Shown here: one piece after another, positions 57,621-64,000 of the stretch
How the letters are laid out: every line of letters begins with the position of its first letter
Numbering within the stretch: the first letter of the stretch is position 1
Source: Halisarca cf. caerulea
Taxonomy: Eukaryota; Porifera; Demospongiae; Chondrillida; Halisarcidae
Direction of reading: 5' to 3'
Assembly: GCA_963170055.1 (NCBI GenBank)
Contig: CAUJGJ010000313.1
Coordinates: forward strand, 1,646,701 to 1,710,700
Length of the DNA stretch: 64,000 bases
Notes under the pieces: model-generated
What the model was told of the DNA's origin: nothing
What the model saw: the letters and a program-made list of their open reading frames with translations, nothing else
Databases searched by the model: none
Program-made: the position numbers and the translations under genes

Positions 57621-58120
57621 TTATTTAGCGATTTTTGATCCTTCAATCAATTGCAATTTTCTCGCGATTACCTCATTGTGTCTTTTAGTGGGAAAACCAC
57701 CGGTGTGACAGCCCATCGCATGAGATACTGTGGAACCTTGTCCACATACGCATTCTGTTGGCATCCTTGCTGGTGTCCAATTGTAGCGGAGACAGATGGC
57801 ATCCCGAAAATCCCCCTTGTGTAGTGCAAACCCATATCTGGCAATTGGGAGTGCAGTCAGCCAAGATGATGATCCCTTTTCTCGAGCTAGCTCAATGCAT
57901 CTCTTCAATAGATGGGAGGAATGTAAGAGATATCCTTCGAGTAGTTCTTTGTCAGTAGCATCTTTCTTTTTCTTTGCTTCTAATTTAGCTACTTGTTGTT
58001 TAGCTGTAACTTCATAATTATACGGCTTTTGTTCAATGATGGCATCTGAAAGGGGTTGTGTGATATCCAGAGAGGCTTGATGTTGTGTAGGAGCAAGTGT
58101 CGTTGGATTAATGATACCCA
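57621..58120 (-). pseudogene. LINE 3 reverse transcriptase C-terminal region
   Basis: Minus-strand coding: GIINPT ... ELAREKGSSSWLTALPIARY, GFALHKGDFRDAICLRYNW, then CVCGQGSTVSHAMGCHTGGF and RHNEV, the CCHC knuckle plus RHN that precedes the endonuclease in RLE-type LINEs common in corals and sponges. It stops soon after (LIEGSKIAK), so the endonuclease is missing. It continues from 58893-59417 across a transposon. Confidence 0.8.
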
Positions 58121-58892
58121 CACAGGGCATTTATATCAGCCCACAGCTGCTTGGGATTTGGGGCGTGCACGTACAAAATTTATTTTAAAATCGTCACCCC
58201 TAACAGTAAACAACGTCACCACAAATTGTAAACTACGTCACACTAAAGAGGACGTCACTGAAGGTTCCCCATGTAAGCAGATACCGATATTAGTGATGTC
58301 ACAGCCCCGCATCACGATACGTCATCAAAAATGGCCGTTTTATACCAGGCAAACAGAAATCAGCGTTTCCGGAGGAGAAAATGCCCTACAACTTTCCTGT
58401 TTGTTTCACTTTTCGATTTAATGCAGTCTTGGCTATAGGATTTTGCTTGTTGAATAATATTATAATAAGGTAAGCGAAAATAAATGCTGTATTTGTTTCC
58501 ATTTTTTGCCGATTTGGGCACCAAAAAAGTGTTTTTTCCAAATAAATGGTTTTAACAAGGTTATAGTCGTGAACAACAAGCAAATTCATATAGTTCAGAT
58601 ATTTTGCTAGCGACTGAAGTAAATTTCGTGAAGCTACAGTGTCATCTTCTCCTCCGGAAATGGCAATTTCTGTCTTTTACCGAAAGTTTATGGCTCCTTT
58701 GTTGTTGACTCAAACTTCTCTGTTTCGTACTGTTTCTTCTTCGGGTGTTCCTACAAATAACACTTGTTTAATTTTATAAAGTGTAACGTATACGTTTATC
58801 CGTATTGAAGGCATAATTTGCTATGAAATTTGGTCAAGTTTCGCGACAGCCATTTTACCGTAATATCCGAGGGCTGAAATAAATACCCTGTG
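58121..58892. mobile_element. CACTA-like non-autonomous transposon in LINE 3
   Basis: 772 bp. Left end CACAGGGCATTTATATCAGC and the inverse of the right end CACAGGGTATTTATTTCAGC; CA duplicated on both sides (58119-58120, 58893-58894). Removing it rejoins the LINE frame as GGL|GIINPT. Inner inverted pair: GTTTCCGGAGGAGAA near 58364 and TTCTCCTCCGGAAAT near 58646. CACAG ends and a 2-bp duplication suggest the CACTA/EnSpm group; not proven. Confidence 0.8.
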
Positions 58893-59417
58893 CAGACCTC
58901 CCATACGAACCGGCAGTGCCAAGATGTCTCATTCTAGATCACCAAGAACACGTCCTAGATGAGATGGGAGAAATTTTGTTCGAATGCCATCTTCTAGTGG
59001 TTGCAGAAGAGAGGAGACATCAGGTGAAGTACGCATTGTGTACAGCCACTGACTGATGATCCCGTTGGTGAAAGCAGAATATGTAGCATGTGGCTGTGAT
59101 TTGGCAACTTCGGAAATGAAAACAATTGTGTTGATCCATTCATCTATTTTGGTTTTAAGGTGATCGATGACAGATGATTTATCACCCAGCCAAGCTCCAA
59201 GATGTTTCTTGGCATCTGAGGTGACATTGATGCCTGTGCCATGGAAATGTGCTTTTACTTCTTCAAGCTTGGTTTCATCTTTGACTATTAACCAGGTTTT
59301 CTTTGGATTCACAAAATAACCATATGACGGGCCTAATTTGACTAACTTAGCAAGCCATTCACGAAGGGCATCGAAAGAAGCAGTGGATGCAGCGTCATCT
59401 GCAAACCAGATCTGACA
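58893..59417 (-). pseudogene. LINE 3 reverse transcriptase catalytic half
   Basis: The minus strand reads CQIWFADDAASTASFDALRE, where FADD is the catalytic box, then KLVKLGPSYGYFVNPKKTWL and HLGAWLG, then SQPHATYSAFTNGI ... FLPSHLGRVLGDLE. A one-base frameshift at about 58930 follows, then DILALPVRMGGL up to the CACTA-like insertion. The N-terminal half of the reverse transcriptase is missing; its place is taken by a CATGTGGGACATGTCC-family element. Confidence 0.82.
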
Positions 59418-60596
59418 CATGTGGAACATGTCCATTTGCTCTTGTAAGTCTTCAGGTTGTGAAAAATTTTAGGTTCGCTTTTGGTCCCATTTCTTTTAGT
59501 AGGTCTACTGTATCTCTTCGAAAGAAATATCAGCGTGTAGCGTGTTGTATTGTCTCCATTTTAAGCCCAAAATCGAAGTAATAGCATATGTGAAGACGAC
59601 GTTATACGTACTTTTCTTCGCCATATCTAAAGGCACAAAAACGCCGGGAGCCACTGGAGATTGAAAGCTATGGACACCAAAAAGGGTAAGTAGGTTCCTT
59701 ATAGCAATATCTAAAACTTCCATGTGGGGGATTTTTGCACTTGAAACAGTTCCTGAGAAAATCACTAAAAACCATAAATTGACACAACAGACACTCACAT
59801 TTTGGCTTGTAACTTTTGTAGGAAGTCAACAATCAAAATCCCCCACATAGAAAGTCTAAAGTTGCCTATGATAAAGCGAAAAATCTAAAAAGACTAGGCT
59901 AATCGGCCCTAACTTTTTGGCTCCCGGCCATTAAAGATACACGTTAACGAAAGAGTCGCTGAGGCCATTTTGTCACATGACATGCGCATGATGTACTACA
60001 CTGGACGTGTTGACTAAATTCGGTCAGAAGACACGACGAGCATTGCAGGGAATGATACGCCGAACGAAATACATTTTAAAGGAGTCAGGACATTTGTAAC
60101 AGGAGGAGGATACTTTTGACGACGATTCAAAGGGTGCAGAACTTTAACGTCGGATCTCAGAGTCGAAGTAAGGTGCGTAATATCCGGCGGTAGCCGTTAC
60201 TTTTGAATCTAAATAGCGAATGTTTTACTTTAGAATCGAATGGCCTGTCTTCATTTTTCTCTTCAATGGGTTGGAATTGAACCCGTTGAGAGAAAATAGC
60301 ATGCCATATCGGAACGTCTTGCTTTTTCCGGGGATATTGAAATACTGATTATTAACGCGCTTTAGCCAACATTCTTCCCAGAACGAATACGATTGAACGA
60401 ATTATATCGGGATGAACGTTCGCAAGTGCACAGAAAATGCAAAATGATTGCTGCAGCAAAAGCAAACTCAATGCGTACACATTATATCCTCACGATTTAT
60501 CATGCGCATGTCACATGACTCGAAGCCATTGAGTAACATTTTCGCTCACATTCCAACTAATTAGCACGCAGGGCAGATTCGGACATGTTCCACATG
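59418..60596. mobile_element. Element C of the CATGTGGGACATGTCC family, inside LINE 3
   Basis: 1179 bp between CATGTGGAACATGTCC (59418-59433) and GGACATGTTCCACATG (60581-60596). Left and right subterminal sequences match element A. Mirrored CATTTTGTCACATGACATG (about 59967) and CATGCGCATGTCACATGACT (about 60500) lie inside. No clear target duplication, and the LINE has lost sequence at the junction. Confidence 0.65.
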
Positions 60597-60976
60597 CGTG
60601 GTGGTTCTGAAACTGGTGATTCTGAAGCTGGTGGTTCTGAAACTGGTGATTCTGAAGCTGGTGGTTCTGAAACAAATGATTCTAAAACTGGTGATTCTGA
60701 ATGAGCAGGTCCTGAAACTGGAGAGCGGTTTGGAAATGATCCTGATACTAATACTGGTGGAATGCCTACTTGAGAATTTACTTCTGAGGAATCCGATCTT
60801 GATAGAACAGAATCCGAAACAGATTCCGAGCCGTTTGATGGGGCAGGGAGACCAGCTGCATTTAGACACTTGTTGAAACGGCGAAGCGGCAAACAATTGG
60901 TGCAAAATTTTCCTGATCGGACACAGATACAATTCTTGCAAAGTCCATCACGATTACACTTGCAACAGACTGGCAT
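60597..60976 (-). pseudogene. LINE 3 N-terminal Cys-rich domain
   Basis: Starts MPVCCKCNRDGLCKNCICVR, then FCTNCLPLRRFNKCLNAAG: a compact CxC-like cysteine cluster seen, as I recall, at the N-terminus of coral/sponge LINE ORFs. A Ser/Pro/Glu spacer follows with a 30-bp tandem repeat (SEPPASESPV) at about 60600-60690. It ends at the CATGTGGGACATGTCC-type terminus, about where the reverse transcriptase should begin. Confidence 0.7.
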
Positions 60977-61130
60977 TATAGGTCTACTTCTAATAATTTC
61001 TCATCAAATGCATCCAGATCCAGATCCGCAAACTAAAGTGTAGTGAATCAGGATGCTGCGTTCGCAAAATCATCAGATCGAATTACCTACGTATTTCTCA
61101 AACTTCGATCCCCATACCCTTCGTGTAAAC
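60977..61130. other. Flank of LINE 3
   Basis: Probable LINE 5' UTR on the minus strand; no motif recognised. Confidence 0.35.
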
Positions 61131-61984
61131 ATAGATCTTCTAAACCACAGGGATTGGAAACTCGATCCCGAATTCAACTGGATTCATGCGTGTTGACAGG
61201 GCACAATTCGTATACGTCATCGATGTGTAGATTTTTTGCGATTGCCGTGTTCTTATGTAATAGCTCGTACAGAATTTTGTCCTATGGCTTCTTCGATCAT
61301 TCGAGCTGTTGCCCGTATAATTATATTCATAATATTATGACATCATGATTGAAGACTCCAAAAAAAATCTCGCCCGTATACAAGTAAGAAGGAAGCCCTT
61401 CTTTCGACGGCTTGTTCTCCGTAAACGCTAGATGAGACTATCCGGAGTTTGGCACACTGTATATTATGAAATGCGAACATTTCCTGGAAATGATGAAGCA
61501 TAAACGGGGGCGCTGTGACATTGCATTCGTAAGATACTATTTGCACAGTTTGTAGTCCGCAGAACGCTTTGATCGTCGAAAGTACCCAGTCAGGGTTCGA
61601 ATTTCTTATCGATAGGTAGATATTATGTTGGATTCAGACATGGAGTATCATCTGAGCGAGTTTCCAGCTTTCTGCAAACCTTCATTTTCGTGAATCTATT
61701 TGCAGAAATTTTAAAGCCACCTTTCGCGTACACCTTCCGGTTGTATGGGTTAGCGAATATACAGGTAGGCCATAACTGGTTCAGCATACGCTTGTTACCT
61801 ATAAATGTTGCATGCTAATGTGTATTGGACAAATGTGAGTCTTTCAAAGGAAGAAAAAGAACTTTATTACGCCCACGCTTTTCAACACGCATGAATCCAG
61901 TGTAGTCATTTATTATTATACGTTACGCGTATCAACCAATATAAATTCGGGAGTTTCCAATCCCTGTGGTTTGGAAGATCTATG
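61131..61984. mobile_element. Element with 65-100-bp terminal inverted repeats
   Basis: Left arm 61131-61196 (ATAGATCTTCTAAACCACAG ... GGATTCATGCGTGTTGA) is mirrored by 61881-61984. The right arm has about 38 extra bases in its middle. The 680-bp interior has no recognised coding. Unclassified. Confidence 0.7.
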
Positions 61985-63828
61985 GTGTAATTAGCACTTG
62001 GAACACAGCTAGCCGTGCAGTGTCTGTGCGGTTCGAACTGCATACGATTTTTATTATCTTTGAGATCGAATTACCGTCACGAAGGATGGTCGTTGGGTAC
62101 GAGATGGATCGGATCTTAGAGATCCTGAGGATAGGATGGACCTCGGTAAAAAAGGATCGCTTCTGGTCTAGTTCTGCTGATCGGATTACGATTTACATTT
62201 GCCTGCAGATCAAATTACCCTCATGACGATGATCAAGGGCGATGGTCCCCGCTTCAAGATCGCTAGTCTACAATGGTCACAGCTTCAAAATCGTTGGATA
62301 GGATGAACCTGGGTGATTGAATTACGATTTCTATAAGCTTTGAGATCAAATTACGCTGATAAGTGGCATCCAAATGAAATTACGATTTTCAATACGCACA
62401 CCGTAACTACGATTACGGTACGTTACTTAACAATTACGCTATGGAAACTTTTTTTGATGTCTACCGTACATGAGGAGTTTTGCTACTTTGCTTTTTGATC
62501 GCATCTGAGCTCGCGCGAAAGCCATTTTGGGCTAATTTCGCAAGGACGTTTGCGCACATGCATTCGCAGTGAGAGACTCCTAGTAGATTCATCCTCAAAA
62601 ACTCGCCCCATGCATTTGCTGTTGGCAGCGAAACATAATAAAGTTGAAAATTATGTCTTACGATCAATTCTTGTAACTCGACGAATATAATTTCTTCATC
62701 TGCTCGAGTCTAGCCGCCATCTTGGACCACGTTGTTAACATTCGACGAGCGTGCCGATCCTTCCTTTGCGTGTATGGTGGAGTCTGTCCTTTCCTATTTC
62801 TAACGAAATCTGTCGTTACCTTTCTTCGTGGTGCTAAACCCTTCAGACTTGAGTTTTGTACGAACAGAGGGCGCGTTTTGGCCCTATTTGTCTGCTTTGC
62901 GTAGTCGGAATACCTTTCTTCTTCGCTCGAACGTGAAATATTGCTTAGGAAACCTTTGCAGAGAATCAATGAGGTGAAAATATAGAGATATGCATTTTTG
63001 GCAAATGACGATAGAAATACGATTTCTCCAAATTGTCATCTGATCGTTATACGATGATTTTACCATGACGATACTAAGAATTTACGATCGTAATACGATA
63101 GAACTTGATTACGAATATGATACGATATGGGAACTTTTTTATGACATGTACCGTAGTTAAAACTTTAATTAATTCAGAAAATGGAGTTCACTGCTCCATT
63201 CCACGGCTTCAATATCTCATGTTATCTATAAGAAAACCCAAGAAAACATCCATTCGGCCACAAAACGTTGGACATAAAATGAATGGAACAAATGGAACAA
63301 TGTACGAAGATTCATTTTTGGATTTTGAGGGTTTGGTCCTCTAGAAACAATCTGAAAGTTTTTAAATCAAAAACATATTTAGAAACTTTCATGAGCAGAA
63401 TTTCAATCGAAGTTTCCTTGTGGGTTCATCTTCCTTATTTGTTGACAGATGCTGTCAAAAGGAAATATAGATTTGACTTACGTAGGTCTAGGTCAGATGC
63501 CAAATAATATGTTTAGTTGTTGGTCCAAGCATCAATTAGAACTGTACATCTCATTCCCGCAGAAAACAAGGCGATTTATTCCAGTACTTTGATAATTGAG
63601 GTCCACCATTTTGTTTTGTGCCCAAATTGTTAACATAATTGGACATAACATACCTGCAAAAGAAGCACAAAACACGCCGATTTCTTCTTTGCTCCCATTT
63701 GTGCCATGCGTTTTATGACGTCACAACGTATTCTCGTTTCTCAGACCAGTAGGCAGGAAACACCCACACATAATTCGTTTTTGGCAACTTTGTGCTGTTA
63801 TTCCTCCCCCAGTGTAGATCATATGTAA
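61985..63828. other. Repeat-rich DNA without recognisable genes
   Basis: Degenerate AATTACGATTT / GAGATC(A/G)AATTAC words repeat across 62040-62420 and 63000-63130. On the minus strand an AAGATGGCGGC motif (about 62710) begins a short ATGGCGGCTAGACTCG frame that stops before a GTAAGA; it could be a promoter/first exon or LINE-like 5' end. No credible coding otherwise. Confidence 0.4.
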
Positions 63829-63932
63829 GTTAATACCCGACACCGAGGGATCTTCGCGATTTGGAATCCCTCGCTTCGCTTGGGATTCTAATGGCAAAGA
63901 TCACGAGGGGGAGAGTATTAACTGGTTTAGAC
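63829..63932. mobile_element. Small imperfect hairpin MITE
   Basis: GTTAATACCCGACACCGAGG and CGAGGGGGAGAGTATTAAC are inverted ends. The centre GGAATCCCTCGCTTCGCTTG pairs with GGGATTCTAATGGC-like sequence. No coding. Confidence 0.6.
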
Positions 63933-64000
63933 CAGCACAGTGTACTCAGGCTTTTGCGAGGAGATATTATACCATAGAAGGATCGAAGAAACCAGTGAAT

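Noticed and set aside
59505..59798. Minus-strand 97-codon frame inside element C
   Set aside because: No homology to the LINE parts on either side; more likely a chance frame in a non-autonomous element.
62020..62050. tRNA-like T-loop word GGTTCGAAC
   Set aside because: No cloverleaf can be drawn around it and no box A lies at the right distance.

Overview
The window looks like nuclear DNA of an early-branching animal, most probably a demosponge. The reasons are an animal-type chitin synthase carrying SAM domains, spliced genes with GT-AG introns, ankyrin/death-fold-type receptors in tandem, a dense load of non-LTR retroelements and MITEs, long (CA)n and (TA)n arrays, and very frequent TGCATGCA-like words. 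The taxon is inferred; no rRNA or mitochondrial marker is present. No tRNA, rRNA, operon or CRISPR array was seen.

Layout. 1-3.8 kb: gene-poor, with (TA)n and (CA)n arrays and a likely TATA box plus non-coding first exon. 3.86-11.03 kb (+): one nine-exon chitin synthase gene. I rebuilt it from phase-compatible splice sites; it gives a 1477-residue frame. Two SAM domains lie between the catalytic/membrane core and the last membrane segments. 11.6-36.7 kb (+): three tandem copies of a large ankyrin-repeat gene (coding starts at 14998, 23180 and 31137), each with a conserved upstream non-coding exon, a long ankyrin exon ending in a coiled coil, and a downstream exon for a CARD-like helical domain. 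Copy 1 is intact. Copy 2 is a mosaic with two frameshifts. Copy 3 is a decayed pseudogene. The spacers between the copies are near-identical, so the cluster grew by unequal crossing-over inside the gene bodies.

38-49.2 kb (+): two related LINEs with a reverse transcriptase and a C-terminal restriction-like endonuclease. Both sit between (TA)n tracts and both start near a YY1-like AAGATGGCGGC motif. The first has an intact ORF. The second carries a +1 frameshift and is split by a complete 2715-bp DNA transposon with an intact 631-residue transposase, GGTGGGAGTCTACCC termini and a TTAA target duplication (Kolobok-like). A 510-bp palindrome with a (TA)n core lies between the two LINEs.

49.4-64 kb: no host gene recognised. 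This part is a mosaic of nested non-autonomous elements: perfect-hairpin MITEs, hAT-like and TACCGTA-type MITEs, a Tc1/mariner transposase fragment, a minus-strand LINE relic broken by a CACTA-like insertion (58121-58892, CA duplication), and three elements sharing the inverted terminus CATGTGGGACATGTCC, which I cannot assign to a known superfamily. Base composition also changes here, with many more CpG-containing words than in the first 50 kb.

Working together: the chitin synthase and the ankyrin/CARD-like cluster are independent host loci. Everything else is explained by transposition, nested insertion and tandem duplication.
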